Assembly: GCF_019343455.1 (NCBI RefSeq)
Contig: NZ_CP049362.1
Span: forward strand, 1,426,001-1,490,000
DNA: 64,000 nt
Reading direction: 5' to 3'
Source: Alcaligenes ammonioxydans
GTDB lineage: Bacteria > Pseudomonadota > Gammaproteobacteria > Burkholderiales > Burkholderiaceae_B
The notes beneath the pieces were generated by a model. That model had not been told where the DNA came from, searched no databases, and worked only from the letters and a program-made list of their open reading frames with translations. Shown here piece by piece: positions 43,788-52,428 of the stretch. The translations under genes were made by a program, and so were the position numbers. Within the stretch, counting starts at the first letter, position 1; every line of letters starts with the position of its first letter.

Positions 43788-43876
43788 CGGTATCAGGTCG
43801 CGCTGTGCGCTCCGTGTTGTTATCAGGTGGGGGCCCAAGGGAACCAGGCCTGGGCTGACCGGAAGGTGTGACTGCC

Positions 43877-44941
43877 TCAGGACATCGGCACCGAGCCAGG
43901 TATCAGCGAGTCCGGGTTGAGCTGAATACCCACTGTGCTGCCGAGCACGGCGGCATGGTCACGATCTACCTCGGCAATCAGGGGAGCTTGTCCGGCGACC
44001 TCCAGGGTCAACTGGACCCGCCCGCCCATAAAACTGCGTTGCTGAACACGGGCCCGTGCCCAGCCAGCCGGTGCCTCCATGCACACACGGATGTCCTCTG
44101 GGCGTAATAGTAATTCCTGTGACCCGCGTAAAGCCTCGGGGCAGGGCAGGCGCAGGTCTGCCAGCCGCACATCGTTATGAAACAGGCTTTGTGCGTTACG
44201 TTGCAGGACGTTGACGCGCCCCAGGAAAGTGGCGACAAACGGATGGGCGGGATGCCGGTACAGGCTTTCTCCGTCGCCAATCTGAATAATGCGGCCTTCG
44301 TGCATGACGGCCAGCCGGTCAGCAATGGCAAAGGCTTCCTGTTGATCGTGGGTGACGTGAACGGCGGTAATGCGCAGGCGTCGCAGCAGCTCGGCCAGTT
44401 CATCGCGCAACGAGACTTTCAGCTTGGCATCCAGGGCAGCCAGGGGCTCGTCCAGGAGCAGGACACGGGGTTGATTGGCGATGGCGCGGGCGATCGCAAC
44501 CCGTTGTCGCTGTCCACCGGACAGGGCAGAAGGCAGGCGTTTTTCCAGACCATTCAGGCGCATCAGATCGACCAGCTCGCCAACCCGTTGCTGGCGCTCC
44601 GCTAGGGCCATGCCCTTGATTTTCGGGCCATAGCCGATGTTCGCCTCAACCGTCATGGCCGGAAACAGGGCGTAATGTTGAAACACCATGCCGACTTCGC
44701 GTTTTTCAATCGGCAGATGGGTAACGTCCTGTCCGTCGAACAGGATGCGGCTACCGGCATCGGGCATTTCCAGACCGGCGATCAGCCGCAGCAAGGTGGT
44801 CTTGCCGCAGCCCGAGGGGCCCAGCAGCGCCATGACTTCACCCGGGGCGATATCCAGGGTGCTGGGGTGCAAACCCCGTGTGCCATCCGCATAGGTTTTG
44901 GCGCATTGTTCAATGCGCACGGGTACGTGTTTAGTTTCCAT
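43877..44941 (-). CDS. ABC transporter ATP-binding protein
   Basis: The 354-aa protein has Walker A GPSGCGKTTLLRL, the signature LSGGQRQRVAIARA, Walker B VLLLDEPLAALD, H-loop VTHDQQEA and a C-terminal TOBE-like regulatory region. It belongs to the Fe3+/spermidine/phosphonate importer class. Its start overlaps the end of the second permease gene by 11 bp. It energises the importer built from the two permeases and the binding protein upstream. Confidence 0.92.
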   Translation of the reverse strand: METKHVPVRIEQCAKTYADGTRGLHPSTLDIAPGEVMALLGPSGCGKTTLLRLIAGLEMPDAGSRILFDGQDVTHLPIEKREVGMVFQHYALFPAMTVEANIGYGPKIKGMALAERQQRVGELVDLMRLNGLEKRLPSALSGGQRQRVAIARAIANQPRVLLLDEPLAALDAKLKVSLRDELAELLRRLRITAVHVTHDQQEAFAIADRLAVMHEGRIIQIGDGESLYRHPAHPFVATFLGRVNVLQRNAQSLFHNDVRLADLRLPCPEALRGSQELLLRPEDIRVCMEAPAGWARARVQQRSFMGGRVQLTLEVAGQAPLIAEVDRDHAAVLGSTVGIQLNPDSLIPGSVPMS

Positions 44942-45743
44942 ATTGTTTCTCCAGCAAGCGCGCCAGGGCTTGCAGTGCCCAGAGCACGGGCAAGATGACA
45001 AGCATAAAAATCAGCGTATAGGCCGAACCCACTTCGATGCGCATGGAGGCGTAGCTGTCGGCCAAGCCCACTGGCAAGGTACGTGTCAGGGGGGTGTGGA
45101 GCATCCAGGTCAGGTTGAACTCCCCCAGCGACAGGGTGAAAACCATCAGGCTGCCGGCGACAACGGCGGGCAAGATGGCGGGAAGTAAAATCCCGAAAAA
45201 GATTTGAGTGAAACTGGCCCCCAGGGATCGGGCTGCTTCCTCCAGATCAACCAGGCTGCGTTTTTGCAGGGCGGCGGTGGTAGTGCGCACCATAAACGGC
45301 AGGGTAAATACAATGTGACCGACCAGAATGAACCAGAAACTCTGGCGAAAGCCTTGCAGTGAACCGTAAGCCAGCAGCAGGGCAAGGGCGGAGGCCATGC
45401 CGGGCACGGCCACGGGCAAGGTCAGCAGCTCCTCGAAACTGCGAGCCAGGCGGGAGCGGCTACGGGCCAGTGCATAGGCGCAAGGCAGTCCCAGTACGAT
45501 GGCCGCCAGGACACAGAGCAGGGCCAGTTGCAGCGATAGCCAGACCGTACCGCCGTAGTTTGCCCAGACTTGTTCGAGCCATTTCAGCGTTAGGCCGCTT
45601 TTCAGACCGATGCGGTAGTTGTTGACCAGTCCTGCCATGACCGAAACCAGGATGGGGCCCAGCAGGAACAGGATGGTCAGGCCGGTAAGCGCCAGGAGCA
45701 GGGGAGCGGGCCGCTGAGGATGGGATAGCATTTTTGTGCTCAT
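44931..45743 (-). CDS. ABC transporter permease
   Basis: The 270-aa protein has six membrane helices and the permease EAA loop DLEEAARSLGASFTQIFFGILLPAILPA. It pairs with the preceding 268-aa permease to form a heterodimeric channel, in the PotB/PotC-like class. Seven base pairs separate the two genes. Confidence 0.9.
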   Translation of the reverse strand: MSTKMLSHPQRPAPLLLALTGLTILFLLGPILVSVMAGLVNNYRIGLKSGLTLKWLEQVWANYGGTVWLSLQLALLCVLAAIVLGLPCAYALARSRSRLARSFEELLTLPVAVPGMASALALLLAYGSLQGFRQSFWFILVGHIVFTLPFMVRTTTAALQKRSLVDLEEAARSLGASFTQIFFGILLPAILPAVVAGSLMVFTLSLGEFNLTWMLHTPLTRTLPVGLADSYASMRIEVGSAYTLIFMLVILPVLWALQALARLLEKQYGN

Positions 45744-45750
45744 GATGTCC

Positions 45751-46557
45751 TCACACCACCACCGCGGGGTCGCGCACCACGCGCCGGGCCAGCCACAAGG
45801 TAAACCATGTCAGCAGCCCCAACGATATGGACAAGCTGGCAGCCAAGGTGAAATTCGCATAGTTGGTAAATTCGTTGTAGATCGTGATGGGCAAGACTTC
45901 GTAGCGGCTGGACAAGGTGAAGGCCGTCCCGAAGGCACCCATGGAAGTGGCAAATACGATGGCGCCGCAGGACAGCGACGTTGGCGCCAGCTCCGGTATC
46001 CAGACGTCCCGGGCAATATCCCAGCGTGTGGCACCACAGGAGCGGGCCGCTTCCTCCAGATTGCGGTCTATGGATTGGGCCGCGGCGGTGTAGGTGGCAA
46101 TGGCGCGAGGCAGGGAAAAGTACAGATAAGCCAGAAACAGACCCAGCAGGCTATAGGCAAACGTGATCCGCCCCAACCCCAGATCCTGGGTGATCTGGGC
46201 CAGCAGCCCCTGGCGACCACCCAGCAAGATGATGAAAAAACCCACGATGACGCCGGGAAAAGAGAGGGGAAGCGTCATCAAGGCGAGCAGCAGGCGTTTG
46301 GCAGGCACGCGGTGGCGGGCCATCACGATGCCAACGATGGCGCCGAGCACCAAGGTGGCCAGGGTCACCAGAGCGGACAGGAGCAGCGTTTGCAGCAGGG
46401 CCTGCAAGTACCGTCCCGATGTCAACACGACCCAGTAGGTGTCTATGCCTTCCTGAGCGGGCAATGCCAGAAGCTGTATCGCCGGCAACAGCCAGAACGC
46501 GGCAAAAAAAGCGACGGCAGGTGCCGAGCACAGGGGCAGCAGGTAGGTGGCTTGCAT
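45751..46557 (-). CDS. ABC transporter permease
   Basis: This 268-aa, six-helix permease carries the EAA loop NLEEAARSCGATRWDIARDVWIPELAP. It is the first of two permease genes and lies 22 bp downstream of the binding protein gene. The pair is consistent with importers for Fe3+, polyamines, phosphonates or phosphate esters. Confidence 0.9.
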   Translation of the reverse strand: MQATYLLPLCSAPAVAFFAAFWLLPAIQLLALPAQEGIDTYWVVLTSGRYLQALLQTLLLSALVTLATLVLGAIVGIVMARHRVPAKRLLLALMTLPLSFPGVIVGFFIILLGGRQGLLAQITQDLGLGRITFAYSLLGLFLAYLYFSLPRAIATYTAAAQSIDRNLEEAARSCGATRWDIARDVWIPELAPTSLSCGAIVFATSMGAFGTAFTLSSRYEVLPITIYNEFTNYANFTLAASLSISLGLLTWFTLWLARRVVRDPAVVV

Positions 46558-46579
46558 ACGCTAACTCCGTCTGGACCGC

Positions 46580-47596
46580 TTAGCGGACCTCAGCCAGGTA
46601 ACGCTCAGCAAAAGGCTTCTGACCTTGTGCCATGCGTGCGTAGTTAACGGCCTTGGCGCGCGCGTAGTCGCTGTCAGGCAGGAAGCGTGACTGTGCCTGC
46701 TCGCTGATGGCACTGCTGCGAATCGGGCGCAGGAAGGCATTGGCCCAGATAGCCTGGCCTTGCTCGGAGAGCACGAAATCCAGTACTTTGCGTCCCTGTT
46801 CGGCATGTGGGGCGTTCTTGACCAGCGACATGACGTACGGCACCACAATCGTGCCTTCCTGGGGAATGACGAATGCTACATCTTCCCCGTCTTTATATTG
46901 TGCGCGGTAGGCGCTGAAATCATAGTCCAGCAAGATGGGGATCTCGCCGGAAATCAGGCGAGCATAAGCGGTTTGCTTGGGGACGATGGGATTGTTCTGT
47001 TGCAGGGCCTTGAACCAGTTGATGGCGGGGTCAAAGTTGTCCATATTGCCGCCCAGGGCCTCGTTGATCGCAACGGCGCCGACATAGCCCACGAAGGCAG
47101 AGGAAGGGTCCAGATAGCCCACCAGACCTTTGTATTCTTGCTTGAGCAGATCGTTCCAGGACGTGGGCACTGGTACATCGCCCAAGGCCGATTTATTGAC
47201 CATGATGCCCATGGTGCCCGAATGAATCGCGAACCAATGCCCTTGCGGATCTTTCAATCCTTCCGGAATCTGTTCCCAGCCTTCGGGTTTATAGGCTTGG
47301 GTCACGCCGTCTTTCTGGGCCTGGATGGCAAAGGTGATGCCCAGATACGTGACGTCAGCGACCGGATTGGCGGATTCGGCCAGTAGTTGAGCCAGTGACT
47401 GGCCGGAGTTCTTGTTATCGGGCGGCACGGTAATGCCGGTATGTTGCTTGATGGCTTCGATCTGGCTGGCCCAATCGGCCCATTCAGGGGGACAGTTGTA
47501 GCAAATGGCGGTCTGCGCGGCGACTGCGCTTCCCATTGTCATCAGGGCCAGGGGCAGTGCCACGCGGCAAGCCAATGTGCTCAGCATATGTTTCAT
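46580..47596 (-). CDS. ABC transporter substrate-binding protein
   Basis: The 338-aa protein has a signal peptide (cleavage near AVAAQT) and a type II binding-protein fold: ICYNCPPEWADWASQIEAI, NSGQSLAQLLAESANPVADVTYLG, GTMGIMVNKSALGDVPVPTSWNDLL, EGTIVVPYVMSLVKNAPHAEQGRKVLDFVLSEQGQ. It belongs to the Fe3+/2-aminoethylphosphonate-like group. The Tyr pair typical of Fe3+-binding proteins is not obvious, so an organic phosphorus ligand is plausible given the neighbouring phosphoesterase. Confidence 0.88.
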   Translation of the reverse strand: MKHMLSTLACRVALPLALMTMGSAVAAQTAICYNCPPEWADWASQIEAIKQHTGITVPPDNKNSGQSLAQLLAESANPVADVTYLGITFAIQAQKDGVTQAYKPEGWEQIPEGLKDPQGHWFAIHSGTMGIMVNKSALGDVPVPTSWNDLLKQEYKGLVGYLDPSSAFVGYVGAVAINEALGGNMDNFDPAINWFKALQQNNPIVPKQTAYARLISGEIPILLDYDFSAYRAQYKDGEDVAFVIPQEGTIVVPYVMSLVKNAPHAEQGRKVLDFVLSEQGQAIWANAFLRPIRSSAISEQAQSRFLPDSDYARAKAVNYARMAQGQKPFAERYLAEVR

Positions 47597-47692
47597 GGTT
47601 GATCACTCCAGTTAGTAAGTGGTGTCAGGCAAAAGCCGGGAATGGCTTGAACGCAGGGGTGGTGGGAAAGAGTCCCACAGAGGAAAGGGGCC

Positions 47693-48757
47693 TCATCCTG
47701 TATGGGCCCTTGGTGAGCAAGGGGCAGGGGCGCAGGACTCGCCCCGGTCGAAGGTGTAGGGCAGCAGAACCGAGGCCTGCGCGGAAACTGTTTTTTGCTG
47801 GGCCACTGCCTCCAGCAGCAGGCCGATGCATTGGCGACCAATTTCTTCATTGGGCTGTGCGATGGTGGCCGGACGCGGAAACAGTTCAGCCCCTAGCGCA
47901 ATGCCATCAAAGCCGATCACGCTGATATCGTTGGGAACCTGCAGGCCAATCTGTTGCGCTGTGCGCAGACAGCGAATGGCAATCAGATCATTGGAGCCAA
48001 TCAAGGCCGTGGGACGTTCGGGCTGGCGCAAAAGTCGGGCGACGCTGGCAAGATGCACACCGTCAGAATGTGGCGTTTGCTCCTCTTCGCCCTGATCCAT
48101 GAACGGCACTTCCAGCAGTGGCATGGGCGCCAGACCCGCCTTGTCCATTCCTTTTAGATAGCCATGGCTGCGTTGCTGGGCGCGATCAGACACATGCAGA
48201 TGACCGCTTACCATGGCAATGCGGCGATGGCCCAGTGTGGCCAGATGGTGGATCAATTCAATCATGGCCTGCTCGCCGTTGACGGTGACGCAAGGATGCT
48301 CGGGGTGCTGGTTGTAAGCCAGTACGTAGGGACAGCGAGTCTTGCCCAGTCGCACTAAAGCAGGGGAATGAGCCGGGTTGGAGACCACCAGCACAATGCC
48401 TTCCACATTGCTGGCCAGGAGCAAGGCGACTGCCTGGGATTCACGTTCAAGGTGGTAGTCGGTAAAGAAGGGCAAGATGGCATAGCCGCCGCGGGCTGCC
48501 GTATCGGCGATGCCTTTCAAACACTCGGCAAAAACGGGGTTGAGCAAGGTAGGCAAGACGACGCCGATGACCCGACTGCGTTGGCTGCGCAGACTGCGTG
48601 CCGAGGCATTGGGCTCATACCCCAGCGCGTCGATCGCGGCTTGCACGCGAAGGCGGGTCTTTTCGCCCACCTTTTCTGGCTCATTGAGCACGCGCGATAC
48701 CGTGGCAACCGATACCTGGGCTGCTCTGGCGACATCCAGTATTCCTACATTGGCCAT
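47693..48757 (-). CDS. LacI family transcriptional regulator
   Basis: The 354-aa protein has a LacI N-terminal HTH and hinge (GILDVARAAQVSVATVSRVLNEPEKVGEKTRLRVQAAIDALGYEPNASARSLRS) and a periplasmic-binding-like core. The gene leads the ABC transporter cluster and is preceded by a LacI-type operator at 48773-48792, so it probably controls itself and the downstream transporter. Its effector is likely the transported compound or a derivative. Confidence 0.9.
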   Translation of the reverse strand: MANVGILDVARAAQVSVATVSRVLNEPEKVGEKTRLRVQAAIDALGYEPNASARSLRSQRSRVIGVVLPTLLNPVFAECLKGIADTAARGGYAILPFFTDYHLERESQAVALLLASNVEGIVLVVSNPAHSPALVRLGKTRCPYVLAYNQHPEHPCVTVNGEQAMIELIHHLATLGHRRIAMVSGHLHVSDRAQQRSHGYLKGMDKAGLAPMPLLEVPFMDQGEEEQTPHSDGVHLASVARLLRQPERPTALIGSNDLIAIRCLRTAQQIGLQVPNDISVIGFDGIALGAELFPRPATIAQPNEEIGRQCIGLLLEAVAQQKTVSAQASVLLPYTFDRGESCAPAPCSPRAHTG

Positions 48758-48772
48758 GACACCCAGCCGTCA

Positions 48773-48792
48773 AAATGAAAACGATTACATTT
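48773..48792. promoter_or_regulatory. LacI-type operator upstream of the regulator gene
   Basis: AAATGAAAA-CG-ATTACATTT is a quasi-palindrome centred on CG (7 of 9 arm positions match) with the AANCGNTT core typical of LacI-family sites. It lies 16 bp upstream of the regulator ATG, placing it at a promoter that reads leftward. Confidence 0.6.
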
Positions 48793-48961
48793 GAGCAAAG
48801 GCATATGTCAGGCAAATGACGAACTGTGTTTTTGTTTGCAGCAGACATCCCCTTGATGCCACTTATACGAGCCTGATCGCAAACAGATCCTGGTCTTGAT
48901 ACGGCCAGTTCTACAGTGAGTTCTCTTGAACAACAGGCCTGCGCGGTCAGGCATTCACGTC

Positions 48962-49714
48962 ATGAAACCCATTCTTGTTTTGCAGCACGAGGCCACGCAA
49001 GGGCCGGGAGTGCTGCTGGATCATCTGGAGAGCCATGGTCTTCCCCATCACTTGTGCATGTCGCCGCTGGAGGGCGGGGCGCCGGTATCCGCTCGTGATT
49101 ACAGCGGGGTGGTCGTGCTGGGCAGTGACCGCAGTGTCCATGATTGTTTGCCCTGGATAGAGCAGGAGCACGAACTATTGCAGGACGCGGTTCGGCGCCA
49201 TGTTCCGGTTCTGGGCCATTGCTTTGGGGCGCAATTGCTGGCTCGTTGCCTTGGGGCTCAAGTGCAGCGCAACCCATATCCGAACATAGGTTGGGGCCAG
49301 GTTTGGAGCAGCCCTTACGCGCAGCGTGTCATGGGCCTGCCCAAGCGTGCCATGCTGTTTAACTGGCATTACGACACCTTCCAGATTCCCTCGGGGGCCA
49401 GCCGGACTTTATACGGTCCTCATTGCTTGAATAAAGGTTTCTGCCTGGGTCCGCATTGGGCCTTTCAAGGCCATCTGGAAGTGACCGCCGATAGCATCCG
49501 ACAGTGGTGCGACCACGGCCGCCACGAGCTGGAGCAGGTATACGGTCCTGCGGCTCAGGATGCACAACATATCTTGTGGGGCCTGGATCAGCATTTAAGC
49601 CCCTTGCACCTTATTGCCAGACAGGCCTATCAACGCTGGACAGACCAGTTGATGGAGCGTGCCGGCCTCGCCCTGGTCCAAATCCATATGCCGTCTTTAT
49701 ACGTGGGCCAGTAA
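48962..49714 (+). CDS. class I glutamine amidotransferase
   Basis: The 250-aa protein from the ATG at 48962 has the class I triad: nucleophile Cys87 in LGHCFGAQLLA, His171 and Glu173 in GHLEVT. It resembles GuaA-type small amidotransferase domains, or gamma-glutamyl hydrolases of the PuuD kind, without a synthetase partner. It lies divergent from the LacI gene and upstream of the kdp operon, with no clear pathway. The N-terminal residues to 48926 lack a ribosome site. Confidence 0.84.
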   Translation: MKPILVLQHEATQGPGVLLDHLESHGLPHHLCMSPLEGGAPVSARDYSGVVVLGSDRSVHDCLPWIEQEHELLQDAVRRHVPVLGHCFGAQLLARCLGAQVQRNPYPNIGWGQVWSSPYAQRVMGLPKRAMLFNWHYDTFQIPSGASRTLYGPHCLNKGFCLGPHWAFQGHLEVTADSIRQWCDHGRHELEQVYGPAAQDAQHILWGLDQHLSPLHLIARQAYQRWTDQLMERAGLALVQIHMPSLYVGQ

Positions 49715-49790
49715 ACACTGCTCTGAATTTATGCCGTCACTCCTAGACTGTCTCTGTCTGCTGCAAGTCAGCATTGATCGGGAGTTCAGG

Positions 49791-49886
49791 ATGACAGCGT
49801 CCTTTTTTACGGTTCTGGCAGCAGGGGTATCGCTGGGGCTGTTTATCTATTTGTTCTATGCCTTGCTCAAGGCCGAAAACTTCTAA
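49791..49886 (+). CDS. kdpF: K+-ATPase small subunit KdpF
   Basis: The 31-aa product, one membrane helix ending LGLFIYLFYALLKAENF, matches E. coli KdpF, whose C-terminus is L-x-Y-L-V-Y-A-L-I-N-A-E-x-F. GGGAGTTCAGG precedes the ATG. KdpF stabilises the KdpFABC complex in the inner membrane. It opens the kdp operon. Confidence 0.82.
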   Translation: MTASFFTVLAAGVSLGLFIYLFYALLKAENF

Positions 49887-49928
49887 GTTCAGGCTGGCAA
49901 GTGTTCATTGTTTGGAACAGGTGTGCAT

Positions 49929-50012
49929 ATGAGTGATTTTTTATTCTTAGCGGTGCTGTTCGCATTCTTTGCGATGGCGACCGGATTTGTGCTCGGTCTT
50001 GAAAAACTGTAA
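49929..50012 (+). CDS. 27-aa single-helix micropeptide between kdpF and kdpA
   Basis: An ATG at 49929 opens [27 protein letters not shown] and stops at 50012, 11 bp before the kdpA ATG. It is almost entirely one membrane helix with a C-terminal Leu-Glu-Lys. The ribosome site is weak. I recall similar short ORFs beside kdp genes elsewhere, but have not verified this. It could be a second regulatory subunit of the Kdp pump. Without expression data it remains hypothetical. Confidence 0.6.
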   Translation: MSDFLFLAVLFAFFAMATGFVLGLEKL

Positions 50013-50023
50013 GAGGGGCTGTC

Positions 50024-51727
50024 ATGCTGGACGATTTGATGCAGTTCCTGGTGGTTCTGGCCGTCTCTACGGTCTTGTTAGTGGTGGTGGGCAAGTGGAT
50101 TGCCCATTTTTTCTGTAGCCCGAAGCACAGTTTGATTGAGCGTGGCACGTATCGGCTGTTGGGGGTGAACCCGGACGAGAAGATGTCCTGGAAGCGATAT
50201 GCGCTGGCGCTGTTGTTAAGCAATGCCGCCATGTTGCTTTTGGGATATGTTCTTTTGCGGGTGCAGGGCGGGATACCGGGAGACAGCCTGCAGCGTGTGG
50301 CCCAGTCTCCTGACCTGGCTTTTAATACGGCCATCTCCTTTACGACCAATACCAACTGGCAGGCGTATTCGGGGGAGTCCAGTCTGTCCAATTTTTCCCA
50401 GATGGTGGCCATCACCTTTCTGATGATGATCAGTGCCACAACAGGTCTGGCGGCGGCAGGCGGTTTCATCCGTGGTTTAAGCCGGAAAAGTTCGGCTGAT
50501 ATTGGCAACTACTGGGTGGACTTCACTCGTTCTTTGTATCGCCTGCTCTTGCCGTGCAGCTTCTTGCTGGCCTTGCTTTATATCTGGCAGGGTATGCCGC
50601 AGACACTGGCGTCTGATGTCGTGGTCAACACGCTGGAAGGGCTTAAGCAGCAGATTATTCTGGGGCCAGTGGCCAGCCTTGAAAGCATCAAGCATGTGGG
50701 AACCAATGGGGGCGGTTTTTTTGGCATGAATGCGGCCCATCCTTTTGAAAATCCCACCCCGCTGACCAATACCATTCACATGCTCAGCATGTTGCTGGTT
50801 CCCTCGTCCCTGACCTATGCCTTTGGCACCATGCTGAGCCGCCGTCGCCAGGGTTGGGCATTTTTTGCCGCTTTTCTGGTGATGTTCGTGGGCTTTCTGG
50901 CCCTGATTTATAGCGCCGAACAGGCAGGCAATCCTTTGCTGACTTCCCTGGGGGTGGACCAAACACAAAGCAGAACGCAGGGTGGAGGCAACCTGGAGGG
51001 TAAGGAGCTGCGTTTCGGGGTGGCGCAAAGCAGTCTGTTTGCCACAGTGACCACGGCCGCGACCACTGGCTCGGTCGATGCCATGCATTCGTCGCTGACT
51101 CCTTTGGGTGGTCTGGTGCCGATTGCTCAAATGATGCTGAACAATGTGTTTGGCGGGATCGGGGTGGGCTTTATCAGTCTGGTCAGCTACGCCATTTTGA
51201 CGGTCTTTCTGGTGGGGATGATGATAGGGCGCAGCCCCGAGTTTCTGGGCAAGAAGATTGAGGCGCGGGAGATGAAGTACGTGATGCTGGCCATGTTGGC
51301 GCATGCCTTCAGCATCCTGGGCTTTACCGCTTTGGCCAGCCTGCAGCCCTCGACCCTGGACAGTCTGTCCAATATGGGCCCGCATGGCTTTAGCGAGGTG
51401 CTCTACGCCTACACCTCGGGCACGGCCAATAACGGTTCAGCCTTCGCAGGCTTTAATGCGAACACTCCTTTCTTCAATACGACGATAGGGCTGGCGATGC
51501 TGGTTGGGCGGTATCTGACCTTGCTGCCCTTGCTGGCTTTGGCCGGTGTGCTGGCCGCCAAGAAAGCGGTTCCTGCGGGTCCAGGCACCTTGTCGACGGC
51601 TACCCCCTTATTTACGGGTCTGTTGATTTTTGTGGTTCTGGTGGTGGGCGGGTTGACGTTCCTGCCTGCATTGGCGCTGGGCCCGATTGTGGAGCACCTG
51701 TTGATGCTCGATGGCATTACTTTTTGA
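50024..51727 (+). CDS. kdpA: K+-ATPase subunit A (K+-channel-like subunit)
   Basis: The 567-aa membrane protein has the four selectivity-filter segments of Kdp[59 protein letters not shown] and [26 protein letters not shown] lies ahead of the ATG. KdpA selects K+ for import by the KdpFABC complex. It is followed directly by kdpC, not kdpB. Confidence 0.97.
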   Translation: MLDDLMQFLVVLAVSTVLLVVVGKWIAHFFCSPKHSLIERGTYRLLGVNPDEKMSWKRYALALLLSNAAMLLLGYVLLRVQGGIPGDSLQRVAQSPDLAFNTAISFTTNTNWQAYSGESSLSNFSQMVAITFLMMISATTGLAAAGGFIRGLSRKSSADIGNYWVDFTRSLYRLLLPCSFLLALLYIWQGMPQTLASDVVVNTLEGLKQQIILGPVASLESIKHVGTNGGGFFGMNAAHPFENPTPLTNTIHMLSMLLVPSSLTYAFGTMLSRRRQGWAFFAAFLVMFVGFLALIYSAEQAGNPLLTSLGVDQTQSRTQGGGNLEGKELRFGVAQSSLFATVTTAATTGSVDAMHSSLTPLGGLVPIAQMMLNNVFGGIGVGFISLVSYAILTVFLVGMMIGRSPEFLGKKIEAREMKYVMLAMLAHAFSILGFTALASLQPSTLDSLSNMGPHGFSEVLYAYTSGTANNGSAFAGFNANTPFFNTTIGLAMLVGRYLTLLPLLALAGVLAAKKAVPAGPGTLSTATPLFTGLLIFVVLVVGGLTFLPALALGPIVEHLLMLDGITF

Positions 51728-51739
51728 GGATTGACCGTC

Positions 51740-52414
51740 ATGTCTACCCATCACTTTTTGGTTTCGACACTGGCTGCCCCGACGATGAGAAGCTTGTTGC
51801 GGCCGGTATTGGTGTCTGCTGTGTTTTTTATGCTGTTGACGGGCATTGCCTACCCCTTGGCCACGACCTTTATCGGCACCGCCCTGTTCCCGGATCAGGC
51901 AAAGGGCAGCCTGATTCAACGTGATGGCCAGGTCGTAGGCTCCCGCCAGATTGGCCAGTACTTCAGCCAGCCCGCGTACTTTCACGGCCGCCCCAGCGCG
52001 ACTGTGGGAGTGGACCCGGCAGATCCTTCCCAAAGTATTGCCCAACCCTATAACGCCGCGGCCAGCGGGGCTGGCAATCAGGGCGTGTTAAGCAGCAGTT
52101 TGCTGGATGCTGTGGCGGAGCGCAGCAAGGCCTATCGCCTGATGAACGGTTTGGCAGAGGATGCACCCGTGCCGGTGGATGCCGTGACGGCGTCGGCATC
52201 GGGGCTGGACCCCCATATCTCGGTAGCCAATGCCCGTTTGCAGGCCGCTCGTATTGCCAGGATGCGGGACATGTCGCTGGCTCAGGTCCAGGTCTTGATC
52301 GATCGCTACACCCAGGCCCGTCAATGGGGAGTGCTGGGCGAGCCGCGTGTGCAGGTCTTGGAGCTTAATCTGGCACTGGACAGGGTCAAGCCTGTTCAGC
52401 CCGCCGTGCGTTAG
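51740..52414 (+). CDS. kdpC: K+-ATPase subunit C, placed before kdpB
   Basis: The 224-aa protein has one N-terminal helix ([28 protein letters not shown]) and a soluble C-part with [39 protein letters not shown] and [15 protein letters not shown], unmistakable KdpC motifs. In E. coli kdpC follows kdpB; here it precedes it. An upstream TTG at 51731 is in frame, but the ATG at 51740 is preferred. The protein bridges KdpA and KdpB and aids ATP use. Confidence 0.95.
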   Translation: MSTHHFLVSTLAAPTMRSLLRPVLVSAVFFMLLTGIAYPLATTFIGTALFPDQAKGSLIQRDGQVVGSRQIGQYFSQPAYFHGRPSATVGVDPADPSQSIAQPYNAAASGAGNQGVLSSSLLDAVAERSKAYRLMNGLAEDAPVPVDAVTASASGLDPHISVANARLQAARIARMRDMSLAQVQVLIDRYTQARQWGVLGEPRVQVLELNLALDRVKPVQPAVR

Positions 52415-52428
52415 GAACAGGTGTCATT

